Positions 1 to 8,435 of a DNA stretch of 64,000 nt are shown here, one piece after another. Within the stretch, counting starts at the first letter, position 1; the number at the start of each line of letters is the position of its first letter. Location: the NCBI RefSeq assembly GCF_900104765.1, contig NZ_LT629737.1:2480001-2544000 (forward strand), in the 5' to 3' direction. The stretch comes from Gillisia sp. Hel1_33_143. Lineage in GTDB: Bacteria; Bacteroidota; Bacteroidia; Flavobacteriales; Flavobacteriaceae. The notes under the pieces were generated by a model that was not told the origin of the DNA, ran no database searches, and saw only the letters and a list, made by a program, of their open reading frames with translations. The position numbers were made by a program, and so were the translations under genes.

Positions 1-861
1 AGATTCAAAGGAGAGAGCTTTACTGCCACTTCCTTCTGTGTCTTTATAAATATATGATGCGTTGGCATCTTTAATGAATTGAGCCTGCCAAGAATTTCCG
101 TAGGGTACAAACCATGAATCTTTATACATAGACCCTGCGATGACTAATGGGGTTTCATCTACAGATTGTGCTAGTTGCTTTGCTTCCTTATAATTCTTAG
201 CAATATCATCGTAAATTTCTTCCGCTTCTTCAGATTTATCGAAAAGGGCTCCAAAGAATTTGATCCATTCTGCTTTTCCCAAAGGAGATTCTTCGGTCCA
301 ATCTCCATTAAAGATCACTGGAATTCCACTTTTCTCAATAGTGTTATAGGTTTTATTATTACCATCTATGGCAAAACCTATAACAAGATCAGGTTCTAAT
401 GTGATAAGAATTTCGGTATTGATCGCTTCATTTTTACCAAGCTCTACGATCTTATTTTCAGCTATTAAAGCTCTTGTAGTTTCTGAAGAAATATAATCCA
501 ACCCGGGGAAACCTATTAAAGCTTCAGTTTCATCTAAAGCTTCAAGTGAAGGGATGTGAGTAGTGGAAGTGAGGACAATACGTTTTATAGGAATATTAAT
601 TTTTTTATCGAATTCTATTGTAGATGGTACTTTACTTTCATCTTCTACCAATAGATATTTAAAACTTTTTTCGGCATTTGGCCAAGGATCTGTAATGGTT
701 AAAATCTTATATCCGTTGTATTTCGAAATGGTAAATCCATGCGCATTTTCAATTTTCAAAGATTCGCCGATTTCTTGAGAAGTAGAATCTACTTCATTCT
801 TTTCTTCATTTTTACAAGAGAGGAAAAGCAGGGAAATGAATAAAATTAGAATAGGTCTCAA
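1..861 (-). CDS. ABC transporter substrate-binding lipoprotein, B12/iron-complex type (BtuF-like), partial
   Basis: Periplasmic binding lipoprotein of an ABC importer; 287 codons are visible and the C-terminus lies beyond the window. The N-terminus is a lipoprotein signal (hydrophobic stretch ending in LFLSC), followed by a short charged linker and a helical-backbone binding fold: the segments around RIVLTSTTHIPSLEAL, IGFPGLDY and LITLEPDLVIGF are typical of the BtuF/FhuD/FepB family. No ATG fits: the frame begins with TTG at 861 (ATT at 870 is also in frame). A TACTTTTG -7 box at 885-878 gives a leader of about ten bases, which agrees with the TTG. It is divergent from a cobalamin riboswitch and btuB, so cobalamin is the likely ligand, although the family also binds haem and siderophores. 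No permease or ATPase gene is visible. Confidence 0.85.
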   Translation of the reverse strand, partial: MRPILILFISLLFLSCKNEEKNEVDSTSQEIGESLKIENAHGFTISKYNGYKILTITDPWPNAEKSFKYLLVEDESKVPSTIEFDKKINIPIKRIVLTSTTHIPSLEALDETEALIGFPGLDYISSETTRALIAENKIVELGKNEAINTEILITLEPDLVIGFAIDGNNKTYNTIEKSGIPVIFNGDWTEESPLGKAEWIKFFGALFDKSEEAEEIYDDIAKNYKEAKQLAQSVDETPLVIAGSMYKDSWFVPYGNSWQAQFIKDANASYIYKDTEGSGSKALSFES

Positions 862-877
862 AGATTTAATTTTGGTT

Positions 878-885
878 CAAAAGTA
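878..885 (-). promoter_or_regulatory. -7 promoter box for the btuF-like gene
   Basis: TACTTTTG on the minus strand matches the TAnnTTTG -7 element of Bacteroidota housekeeping promoters and lies 17 bases upstream of the TTG start. The -33 element is not clear. The gene has no riboswitch of its own on this side. Confidence 0.5.
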
Positions 886-984
886 AGATTATTTAGAATT
901 TTTACATCTTAAGAAACATAAATGTTTAATTTCGCATCGAATTTTTGGTTTGACATGGAGATTATCTAAATAAATAATAGCCTG

Positions 985-1203
985 TCAATTAAAAGGGAAT
1001 CAGGAAAATTGAAATTTTTAAAAGAATACATACTCTTTAAAAGTTTTGATGTAATGCCTGAGCTGTTCCCGCAACTGTATGCTTAGTCTAAGACGGTATT
1101 TTGCCGAATTAGATGCTTGATGTTATTACTTCAAAAAAACCACTGTTCTTTTTTGAATGGGAAGGTAAATATCAAGACGCGAGCCAGGAGACCTGCCAAT
1201 ATT
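985..1203 (+). ncRNA. Cobalamin (adenosylcobalamin-class) riboswitch
   Basis: The conserved blocks of the cobalamin riboswitch occur in order: AAAGGGAATCAGG (992-1003), CCCGCAACTGTA (1069-1080), CCACTG then TGGGAAGG (1140-1175) and the hallmark GCCAGGAGACCTGCC (1183-1197). It lies 77 bases upstream of the BtuB-type receptor on the same strand, the classical position for repression of B12 uptake by bound cobalamin. The boundaries are approximate because the closing P1 helix is weak. The downstream sequence has candidate expression-platform pairings (see findings). Confidence 0.95.
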
Positions 1204-1279
1204 CACCAAATGTCAAACTTTCGGGATAAAAGTTTGGTGTAGTATACTACATCTTTTCTCCTGGCAATAATTTAAAAAC

Positions 1280-3214
1280 ATGTTTAAAAAATTATGGGTA
1301 TGCAGTGCATTGTTATGCACCGGTTTGTCTTTCGCACAACAAACCAAAATCGAATCTTTAGACAGCGTAGTGCTAATAGATTCAAAATTTGAACTGAAAC
1401 GTGAGAATAGTGGTAAGGTAGTTACCAAAATTTCAGCTAAAGATTTAGAGAAAAGCGCCGGGCTAACCATTCCGGATCTAATTAACAAGGTTTCCGGAAT
1501 TGAGATTAATGGAACTAGAAGCACCGATGGTCAGAATCTTGGATATTATGTTCGAGGAGGAAGAAACCGACAGGTATTAATTTTGGTAGATGGGGTTCAA
1601 TTAAGTGATCCTTCTTCTATCGCAAATGATTTTGACCTTCGATTATTGCCGTTGGATCAAGTAGCTTCAATAGAAATTGTAAAAGGAGCGTCTAGTACTT
1701 TGTATGGCTCTGGAGCTGCAACCGCAGTTATTAATATTACTACGAAGACTCCAAAAGATAAAAAGATATCGCTACAGTTACAATCTACTTTGGGTACCAA
1801 TCAATCGCAAAATAATCAAGATTATGATATAGCACAATTTGATAATTCTGTTGGTGTAAGCGGAAAGTTATCTAAGTTCGATTATCAGGTAAATTTTAGC
1901 AACAGATATTCAGAAAATATGTCTTCTATAAATTCTGAAGATGAAACTGTTCAATTTGAAGATGATCCTTTTTCAAAATACAATGTATATGCAAGACTTG
2001 GTTATAAAATAAGCGATCAGTTGAAGTTCTATTTCTACGGGAATTATGATAAATTCAATGCAGATTATGACGATTCTTTTATGTATGCTGATGCTAATAA
2101 TGAGTTGGAAAGTAGACAAGTTAGAACCGGAAGCCACTGGGTAGCCACCTATAAGAATGGAAGTTTCATTTTTAGTGATAGCTATACCGAGTCTAAAAGG
2201 GAAATATTCTCAGATTATCCAAGTAAATATGATAGCAAGGTGTACGCTTTTGATGCTTGCAATAAATATGTTTTTAACGATAAGTTTCATACCGTACTTG
2301 GTGTAAATGGAGTGTTTAGTAGTTTTAACAGCTATAGTATTCCTTTTGGAGAATCAAATTTTGAACAAACGGTAAGTGAAGATGTAGCAGATTTTGATAT
2401 TGTAGATCCCTATGTAAATGTGGTCTATATTTCTGGAACTGGGCTTAACGTTAATGCCGGTACGAGGTTGAATATTCACAGCGAATATGGGTCTAATTTG
2501 GTGTACAGCCTTAATCCTTCTTACTCTTTTAAACTAGGTGCTAATTCATTAAAAGCGTTAACTTCTTACAGTACGGCATATATAACTCCTTCGCTTTATC
2601 AGTTATTTGACAGCAGCTATGGGAATACAGAACTCGATCCAGAGGAAAGTAGCACCTTTGAAATTGGTTTAGAATTGAATACCAAAGCTTTTAATATGAA
2701 TTACAGTTTGGTTTACTTCAATAGAAATACCAAGAATTTCATAGATTTTGTAACTGTAGATCCTGAAAATTATATTTCTGAATATCAGAATATCGGGGAA
2801 GAGTTTAATGCAAGCGGACTAGAATTTGAATTTAGTTTAGATCCAATTGAAAATTTAAGTCTTACTGGTAATTATACCTACACAAAAGCGGAAGAGCGCT
2901 TTGCTCTTAGAATTCCTGAGCATAAGATCAACCTAAAGGCAGGGTATCAAATTTCAGATAAAAGTTATACTTCTTTAAGTTATCAATTCAATGACGACAG
3001 AACCGATAATTTTTACAATAATGAAACCTTCGCTAATGAAACTGTGGTATTAGAAAGTTATGGAATTTTAGACTTTTACTATAGCCAGCAAGTGAGCGAT
3101 CATCTAAAAGTTTTTGCAGGAGTAGATAATATCTTTAATACTGAATTTCAAGAACTTTATAGATATACAACTAGAGGTAGAAATGCACGTTTAGGAATTG
3201 CGCTTAATTTTTAA
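1280..3214 (+). CDS. btuB: TonB-dependent vitamin B12 receptor BtuB
   Basis: Outer-membrane TonB-dependent receptor predicted to import cobalamin. At 644 aa it is near the length of E. coli BtuB. It has a Sec signal peptide (residues 1-19, ending SFAQ), a plug domain at about 35-150 (TIPDLINKVSGIEI, YVRGGRNRQVLILVDGV, IEIVKGASSTLYGSGAATAVINI) and a 22-strand-type barrel to the C-terminal aromatic residue (GIALNF), as required for BAM-dependent insertion. The substrate is assigned mainly from the cobalamin riboswitch in its leader and the adjacent btuF-like gene, so repression by B12 is expected. There is no Shine-Dalgarno sequence before the ATG, which is usual in this phylum. Confidence 0.92.
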   Translation: MFKKLWVCSALLCTGLSFAQQTKIESLDSVVLIDSKFELKRENSGKVVTKISAKDLEKSAGLTIPDLINKVSGIEINGTRSTDGQNLGYYVRGGRNRQVLILVDGVQLSDPSSIANDFDLRLLPLDQVASIEIVKGASSTLYGSGAATAVINITTKTPKDKKISLQLQSTLGTNQSQNNQDYDIAQFDNSVGVSGKLSKFDYQVNFSNRYSENMSSINSEDETVQFEDDPFSKYNVYARLGYKISDQLKFYFYGNYDKFNADYDDSFMYADANNELESRQVRTGSHWVATYKNGSFIFSDSYTESKREIFSDYPSKYDSKVYAFDACNKYVFNDKFHTVLGVNGVFSSFNSYSIPFGESNFEQTVSEDVADFDIVDPYVNVVYISGTGLNVNAGTRLNIHSEYGSNLVYSLNPSYSFKLGANSLKALTSYSTAYITPSLYQLFDSSYGNTELDPEESSTFEIGLELNTKAFNMNYSLVYFNRNTKNFIDFVTVDPENYISEYQNIGEEFNASGLEFEFSLDPIENLSLTGNYTYTKAEERFALRIPEHKINLKAGYQISDKSYTSLSYQFNDDRTDNFYNNETFANETVVLESYGILDFYYSQQVSDHLKVFAGVDNIFNTEFQELYRYTTRGRNARLGIALNF

Positions 3215-3240
3215 TCGGAATACTTAATTAGATTAAAAAG

Positions 3241-3270
3241 AAAAGGGTTCTGAAATTTCAGAACCCTTTT
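3241..3270. terminator. Bidirectional rho-independent terminator
   Basis: An inverted repeat (AAAAGGGTTCTGAAA / TTTCAGAACCCTTTT) with A/T tracts on both sides lies between the convergent btuB and S41 protease genes and can serve both strands. Confidence 0.85.
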
Positions 3271-3294
3271 TACATTGTAAATATGTATTGTTAA

Positions 3295-4752
3295 CTATTC
3301 AGAAACTTTTCCTGGAAGTGCATCAATATACATTCTTTGATAATTCAAGTCATTCATGCTGCTTTCTGCAACAGGATCAAATAATTTATAATCTCTAGAA
3401 ATCGATCTTCTATTACCTTGAATAACGTCTAAAGCAGCTTTAAGTAGTGGCTCATTTGCGTCTCCAAGTACACCTAGATTTTCAATATCTTCAAAGATCT
3501 CGATATCTGGGATTAGACCATCTACATAATCTGAAACTCCGTTTGCATTAGCAGATTTTAATACTAAAGGTTGCATAGCGTAAGTATGCTTTGGATTTGC
3601 ATTAGCTCTTCCAAAATTTGAAGAATCATATAAGGTTACAGAGGCTTGGAATTTACCGGTAGTAGTTCCACCAACTTGTACCACGTCTATGTAAGGATCT
3701 AGTCCGTTAATAATAAGTTCACTTGCAGAAGCTGTTCTATCTGTAGTTAAAACAAATAATCTAGTTAGATTAAGGCTATTGATCATCTCTCCATTGGTAA
3801 TGGTAGTATTAAATTTGTTCAATAATCTTTCTGGTTCTGTACTCTCGAAATAATCTTGATAATCTTTATTCCATTGTTCTTTAGAAAAGATCTGTCCAGC
3901 GAATTGTCCGGTGATCATAGAAGCAAGATCTGTAGCAGTTCTTACAGATCCACCACCATCATATCTAAGGTCTAAAACTAATTCTTTAACTCCTTCAGCT
4001 TTAAATTGCCCAAAAGCAGCATTTAATTCCGGATCATAATCTGATACAAAACTGTTATACATTAAATAACCAACTTTTTGTCCTGCTACCTTTAAGGTTT
4101 TAGCAATAAAAATTGGGTTCGCATTGTACTCACGCTGGGTAAGATCTGCAGTAACCCCATTTTCAGAAATATTGCTATCAGACAATGTAGCAAATCCTAA
4201 TGTGTAAGAATTTTGATTTAATAAACCCTGATAGTTAGAAACGGTAAGTTGTTGTCCGTCTATTTGAGTAAAGATATCTCCTCTTTTAACTCCGGCTTCA
4301 GAAGCAGATGTATTTGGCTGTACATAACGTACATAACCAAAGATATCATTAGAAGTTGCAGAAAATCTTACCAAACCATAGGACATTCCGGTAGTTGTAC
4401 TAATACCGCTAAAGGTTTTTTCTAATTCTACATAATCATCAACTAAAAAGCTAAATCTATCTTGAGGAGCTGTAAGGCCATCGTAAAAAAGATCTTCAGG
4501 AGTGTCATAATTATCTAAAAAATCATCTCTATCTTCTGTACTGGCAAAATAATTATCTCCTAATTGAGCTACATCAGCCTTATAAAGATAAATCTCATTA
4601 AGTCCACGATAGATAAATCTTTCTACCGTAAGATCTTTAGGTTCTCCCGGTTCTGGTGTAATAGATTGTGGAGAATCATTATTATCATCAGAACAAGCGG
4701 TTAAAGCACCAATTAAGAATAAGGTTAAAAGGGGGCGTTTAAAAATTTTCAT
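3295..4752 (-). CDS. S41 family (C-terminal processing) peptidase, lipoprotein
   Basis: Serine protease of family S41 (Ctp/Prc/tricorn-like), predicted to be a periplasm-facing lipoprotein. The signal ends in LTAC (Cys20). A helical N-terminal region is followed by a PDZ-like domain at about 115-195 (YGLVRF, SASEAGVKRGDIFTQIDG) and the protease domain at about 225-440. The catalytic dyad is visible: Ser342 in TASASE and Lys367 in GTTTGKFQ, at the same 25-residue spacing as in E. coli Prc. At 485 aa it is usual for Bacteroidota lipoprotein members. It is transcribed divergently from an ECF sigma factor operon, and a TACTTTTG -7 box lies 66 bases upstream. The substrate is unknown. Confidence 0.9.
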   Translation of the reverse strand: MKIFKRPLLTLFLIGALTACSDDNNDSPQSITPEPGEPKDLTVERFIYRGLNEIYLYKADVAQLGDNYFASTEDRDDFLDNYDTPEDLFYDGLTAPQDRFSFLVDDYVELEKTFSGISTTTGMSYGLVRFSATSNDIFGYVRYVQPNTSASEAGVKRGDIFTQIDGQQLTVSNYQGLLNQNSYTLGFATLSDSNISENGVTADLTQREYNANPIFIAKTLKVAGQKVGYLMYNSFVSDYDPELNAAFGQFKAEGVKELVLDLRYDGGGSVRTATDLASMITGQFAGQIFSKEQWNKDYQDYFESTEPERLLNKFNTTITNGEMINSLNLTRLFVLTTDRTASASELIINGLDPYIDVVQVGGTTTGKFQASVTLYDSSNFGRANANPKHTYAMQPLVLKSANANGVSDYVDGLIPDIEIFEDIENLGVLGDANEPLLKAALDVIQGNRRSISRDYKLFDPVAESSMNDLNYQRMYIDALPGKVSE

Positions 4753-4817
4753 AGTTTTTTTGTTGTATATAATAAGTTTCTAAAAGTAATTAAAAAGTGT
4801 AAATTAAAAAATTGTAA

Positions 4818-4825
4818 CAAAAGTA
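4818..4825 (-). promoter_or_regulatory. -7 promoter box for the S41 peptidase
   Basis: TACTTTTG on the minus strand matches TAnnTTTG and leaves a leader of about 60 bases. The -33 element is not obvious. Confidence 0.45.
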
Positions 4826-4871
4826 ATTCTGATTCGTCGTAGTAATAAGAGGGCTAATACAAACTAACCAA

Positions 4872-5381
4872 ATGAACCAAAGAACCTTTTTGAGATTAAT
4901 AGATCCCATTCAGGATAAGATATATCGATTGGCACTTCGATTGCTAACCTCTAAAGAATCTGCTCAAGATGCTTCTCAAGAAATAATATTAAAATTATGG
5001 AATCATAACAATAAACTCAAGGATTATGCCAATATAGAGGCATTTGTAATGACTATGACAAAAAATTACTGCTTAGATCAGTTAAAATCTAAACAAAATA
5101 GCAATGTAAAAATAGTTCATAATAATTATGAAAGTCGAGAGAAGAGTTCTTATGAGCAATTAGAGATCAAAGATGAATTTGAGCATATCGATAAAATTTT
5201 GGATGCACTACCTCATCAACAAAAGCTGATCTTTCAACTAAGAGATGTTGAACAATATGAATACGAGGAGATATCAAAAATCACAAAAATGAATGAAACT
5301 GCCATTAGAGTGGCACTTTCAAGAGTTAGAAAAAAAATAAGAGAAGAATTACTTAAAACACATCGCTATGGAATTAACTAA
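4872..5381 (+). CDS. RNA polymerase sigma factor, ECF subfamily
   Basis: Alternative sigma factor of 169 aa with the two-domain ECF architecture: region 2 at about residues 8-75 (DKIYRLALRLL, SAQDASQEIILKLW, IEAFVMTMTKNYCLDQL) and region 4 at about 110-165 (LPHQQKLIFQLRDVEQYEYEEIS, then a helix-turn-helix ending VRVALSRVRKKIREEL-like). It is first in a four-gene operon whose second gene overlaps it by 14 bases and encodes a probable membrane anti-sigma partner. The target regulon and signal are unknown; the DUF4252 genes downstream are likely members. Confidence 0.93.
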   Translation: MNQRTFLRLIDPIQDKIYRLALRLLTSKESAQDASQEIILKLWNHNNKLKDYANIEAFVMTMTKNYCLDQLKSKQNSNVKIVHNNYESREKSSYEQLEIKDEFEHIDKILDALPHQQKLIFQLRDVEQYEYEEISKITKMNETAIRVALSRVRKKIREELLKTHRYGIN

Positions 5382-5829
5382 AATTGAAGCGTTACTTATA
5401 AAGTATGATGATGGAGCAACAAATCTTAAAGAAGAGATAGTACTAAAAGAATATTTCGCCAAGGGAGATGTGCCAGAACAATGGAGCGCTTATGGTGTTA
5501 TGTTCGCTCATATGAAAAAAGCCAAGGATCTAAGGTTGGAAAATTCTTCTAAGATATCTTCGAAGATCAAAAATAATAGATCTAAATATGCTCTTGTAGG
5601 AATAGCTGCAAGTTTGGCACTTGCTTTGGGTGTATTTTTCTACGAGGATAACAATCATGAAAATTTAGTTTCTAGTACAGATTATGGAACCATTGAAGAT
5701 CCTGAAGAAGCATACCTTAAAACCAAACAAACGTTACAGATGATTTCTGAAGTTTTTAATAATGGGAAAGAAGATCTGGGGTACATAAAAGAATTTAATA
5801 ATACAAAAGATAAATTTATAAACGAGTAA
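5368..5829 (+). CDS. Putative anti-sigma factor, single-pass membrane protein
   Basis: 153 aa with a soluble N-terminal domain (residues 1-68), one transmembrane helix at about 70-90 (YALVGIAASLALALGVFFY) and a C-terminal periplasmic tail. The N-terminus (KIEALLIKYDDGATNLKEEIVLKEYF) resembles the short N-terminal motif of Bacteroidota proteins that follow ECF sigma genes. Its start lies 14 bases inside the sigma gene, indicating translational coupling, as expected for a sigma/anti-sigma pair. No canonical zinc-binding anti-sigma motif (HxxxCxxC) is present, so the role rests on context, size and topology. Confidence 0.65.
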   Translation: MELTKIEALLIKYDDGATNLKEEIVLKEYFAKGDVPEQWSAYGVMFAHMKKAKDLRLENSSKISSKIKNNRSKYALVGIAASLALALGVFFYEDNNHENLVSSTDYGTIEDPEEAYLKTKQTLQMISEVFNNGKEDLGYIKEFNNTKDKFINE

Positions 5830-5840
5830 ATCAAAAAACG

Positions 5841-6368
5841 ATGAAAAAAATAATTTTATTAGTAGCAATAGCTTTAGTCTCTTTAGTAAGTAATGCTCAA
5901 AACTTTCAGAAGTATGAGAGTATGAAAGATGTAGATGCTATGGTGATGACCAGTAAGATGTTTAAACTTCTTGCTAAGGTAGATCTTAATTCTACAGATC
6001 CGCAAGCTCAACAATATATCAATCTTATCGAGCATTTAAAGGAAATTAAGATGTATACCACAAATAAGCAAACCATTAGAAGCCAAATGGCAACAGATGT
6101 ATCTTCTTATTTAAGCAAAGGATCTCTAGAGCAATTAATGAGAGTTAATGAAGATGGTAAAAATATTAAATTCTATTCTAAGCCGGGAAGAAATGAAAAT
6201 TTTGTGAGCGAACTTTTTATGTTTATGGAAGGAGAGAAAGATGGTAAACCTATCTCCGTAATTTTAAGCATCACTGGTGATATAGATCTTACACAATTAT
6301 CTAAGCTAGCCACAGATCTTAAAGTTCCAGGAGCTGAAGAATTAAAAAAAGTAAATAAAAAATCTTAA
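5841..6368 (+). CDS. DUF4252 domain-containing exported protein
   Basis: 175 aa with a Sec signal peptide (residues 1-19, ending VSNAQ) and one DUF4252-like domain. It begins 11 bases after the putative anti-sigma gene and is followed 2 bases later by a second protein of the same family. DUF4252 proteins are commonly encoded beside ECF sigma factors in Flavobacteriia. Their biochemical function is unknown. Features seen: KYESMKDVDAMVMTSKMF near the mature N-terminus and a conserved-looking ELFMFMEGE segment. Confidence 0.8.
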   Translation: MKKIILLVAIALVSLVSNAQNFQKYESMKDVDAMVMTSKMFKLLAKVDLNSTDPQAQQYINLIEHLKEIKMYTTNKQTIRSQMATDVSSYLSKGSLEQLMRVNEDGKNIKFYSKPGRNENFVSELFMFMEGEKDGKPISVILSITGDIDLTQLSKLATDLKVPGAEELKKVNKKS

Positions 6369-6370
6369 TT

Positions 6371-6913
6371 ATGAAAACTTTTAAATTTATAGGTTTAGCA
6401 GTGGTAGCTGTAATGATGGTTTCTTGTAACAGCAATCAGAGCCTACAGGAATATTATGTAGATAACCAGGGAGATAAAGAATTTGTAGCAGTAGATGTTC
6501 CCACCAGTTTGTTTGCCAATACCGAAGCTCTAAACGAAGATCAAAAGAGAACGTTAGAAACGGTTAAAAAAGTAAACGTAATCGCCATTCCTAAAAAACC
6601 TGAAAATCAAGAAAAGATTAACATCGAAAAAGATAATATTTCTAAAATCTTGAAAGATGAAAAATATCAGCTTTTAATGAAATTTGGTGGCTCTAGTACC
6701 AAATTAGAGGTGTATTTTACAGGTAATGAAGAAGCTGTAGATGAAATTATAGTTTATGGATATAATGATGAGAAAGGAATGGGTATTGCCAGGGTTTTAG
6801 GAGACAATATGAATCCTAGTGATATTTTGAACCTTGTTAGTTCTATGCAAAAGGGCGATATAAATATGAGTGGTTTAAAAGAAATAACGGGCATCTTTGC
6901 AGATAAATCTTAA
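6371..6913 (+). CDS. DUF4252 domain-containing lipoprotein
   Basis: 180 aa, last gene of the sigma factor operon and a probable paralogue of the preceding gene. The signal peptide ends in the lipobox MVSC (Cys19), so the mature protein is lipid anchored while its neighbour is soluble. The rest is one compact domain with the DUF4252-type pattern (FVAVDVPTSLF, EIIVYGYNDEKGMGIARVLG). Molecular function is unknown. A strong terminator follows 24 bases after the stop codon. Confidence 0.78.
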   Translation: MKTFKFIGLAVVAVMMVSCNSNQSLQEYYVDNQGDKEFVAVDVPTSLFANTEALNEDQKRTLETVKKVNVIAIPKKPENQEKINIEKDNISKILKDEKYQLLMKFGGSSTKLEVYFTGNEEAVDEIIVYGYNDEKGMGIARVLGDNMNPSDILNLVSSMQKGDINMSGLKEITGIFADKS

Positions 6914-6936
6914 GCTAGATAACCATATTATAATTT

Positions 6937-6973
6937 AAAAAGCCCCGAAATATGATCTGTTTCGGGGCTTTTT
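6937..6973. terminator. Bidirectional rho-independent terminator
   Basis: An AAAAAGCCCCGAAA / TTTCGGGGCTTTTT inverted repeat lies between the sigma factor operon and the convergent purB gene. It is GC-rich with T/A tracts on both flanks. Confidence 0.9.
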
Positions 6974-6993
6974 AATAGATGTGATCTAGCTAT

Positions 6994-8331
6994 TTAGATT
7001 CCAGTATAATTTTGTGGAGTTATAGTTTTCAATTCTTCTTTTACGCTTTCTTCTACTTCTAAGGTTTCAATAAAATTAGCCATGCTTTCTTTATTTATAG
7101 CCTCATTAGTACGTGTAAGTCCTTTTAAAGCTTCATAAGGATTTGCATAGCCTTCTCGTCTTAATATAGTTTGAATTGCTTCTGCTACTACAGCCCAGTT
7201 ATTCTCCAGATCGCCTTGAATTTTTGCTTCATTCAATAAAAGTTTATTTAATCCCTTTAATGTAGATTGGAAAGCGATAAGTGTATGCCCTATTGGAACA
7301 CCTATATTTCTTAATACAGTACTATCTGTTAGATCTCGCTGTAATCTGCTTACCGGTAGCTTTGCAGAAAGATGTTCAAACAAAGCATTCGCTATTCCTA
7401 GATTTCCTTCACTATTTTCAAAATCTATCGGATTAACTTTATGCGGCATCGCAGAAGATCCTACTTCTCCTTTTTTTATCTTTTGTTTGAAATAATCCAT
7501 AGATACATAAGTCCAAAAGTCTCGATCTAGGTCTATTAAGATTGTATTTATTCTCTTTAAAGCATCAAAAAGAGCCGCCATGTTATCATAATGCTCAATT
7601 TGCGTGGTTGGAAAAGAGTGATCTAATTTCAAAGTTTTTTCCACAAAGTCAGATCCAAAAGACTTCCAATCTATAGCTGGATAGGCTACGTGATGTGCAT
7701 TATAATTTCCTGTTGCTCCACCAAATTTAGCAGAGTTAGGGATCATTTTAAGTTGTTTTAATTGAGCGTTAAGCCTAGTAACATACACTTCCATTTCTTT
7801 ACCAAGACGTGTAGGAGAAGCAGGTTGACCATGCGTTCTTGCTAGTAAAGGAATATTTTTCCAGTCTACGCTAAGATCATTAATTTTTTCAATAATATCG
7901 TTAAGAACCGGTAGGTAAACATTTTGTATAGATTCTTTTAAACTTAATGGAACTGCTGTATTATTTATATCTTGAGATGTAAGACCAAAATGAATGAACT
8001 CCTTGTACTGTTGTAATCCAAGTTGATCAAACCTATCTTTAATAAAGTATTCTACAGCCTTAACATCATGATTTGTGGTGCTCTCGATCTCTTTTACCGC
8101 TTCTGCATCAGTACTAGAAAAATTTAAGTAAATATTTCTTAACTCTGAAAAGATATCTGAATTTACAGTTTTTAACTGAGGTAAGGGTAAGGTACAAAGC
8201 GCTATAAAATATTCAATTTCAACTCTTACTCTATATTTGATAAGAGCTTCTTCGCTAAAATAAATTACAAGGTCTTTGGTTTTTTGAGAATATCTACCAT
8301 CAATAGGTGAGATTGCTGTAAGCGGCGTCAT
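6994..8331 (-). CDS. purB: Adenylosuccinate lyase
   Basis: Catalyses two steps of purine synthesis: SAICAR to AICAR plus fumarate, and adenylosuccinate to AMP plus fumarate. At 445 aa it is the usual length of the shorter PurB class. The fumarase/aspartase superfamily signature GSSAMPHKVNP is at about residues 291-301, with the catalytic serine in its flexible loop. Further matches are ARTHGQPASP (164-173, general acid/base region), ESTTNHDVKAVEY (83-95) and GLTSQDINNTA (116-126). The enzyme is cytosolic and homotetrameric in known members. No other purine gene is adjacent. Confidence 0.97.
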   Translation of the reverse strand: MTPLTAISPIDGRYSQKTKDLVIYFSEEALIKYRVRVEIEYFIALCTLPLPQLKTVNSDIFSELRNIYLNFSSTDAEAVKEIESTTNHDVKAVEYFIKDRFDQLGLQQYKEFIHFGLTSQDINNTAVPLSLKESIQNVYLPVLNDIIEKINDLSVDWKNIPLLARTHGQPASPTRLGKEMEVYVTRLNAQLKQLKMIPNSAKFGGATGNYNAHHVAYPAIDWKSFGSDFVEKTLKLDHSFPTTQIEHYDNMAALFDALKRINTILIDLDRDFWTYVSMDYFKQKIKKGEVGSSAMPHKVNPIDFENSEGNLGIANALFEHLSAKLPVSRLQRDLTDSTVLRNIGVPIGHTLIAFQSTLKGLNKLLLNEAKIQGDLENNWAVVAEAIQTILRREGYANPYEALKGLTRTNEAINKESMANFIETLEVEESVKEELKTITPQNYTGI

Positions 8332-8435
8332 TTTTAATGATTTAAAATTGAAAGGTTAAAGATAGCGCTTTAAGCAATTCTAAGCTTACAGATTTTATTA
8401 TTTTAAAGTAAAACTTTTTTATAAAAATAAGTTTC

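Noticed and set aside
1213-1524. Open frame on the minus strand opposite the start of btuB and its leader
   Set aside because: It lies antisense to the riboswitch platform and the btuB signal and plug region, and its codon pattern is the shadow of a clear receptor gene.
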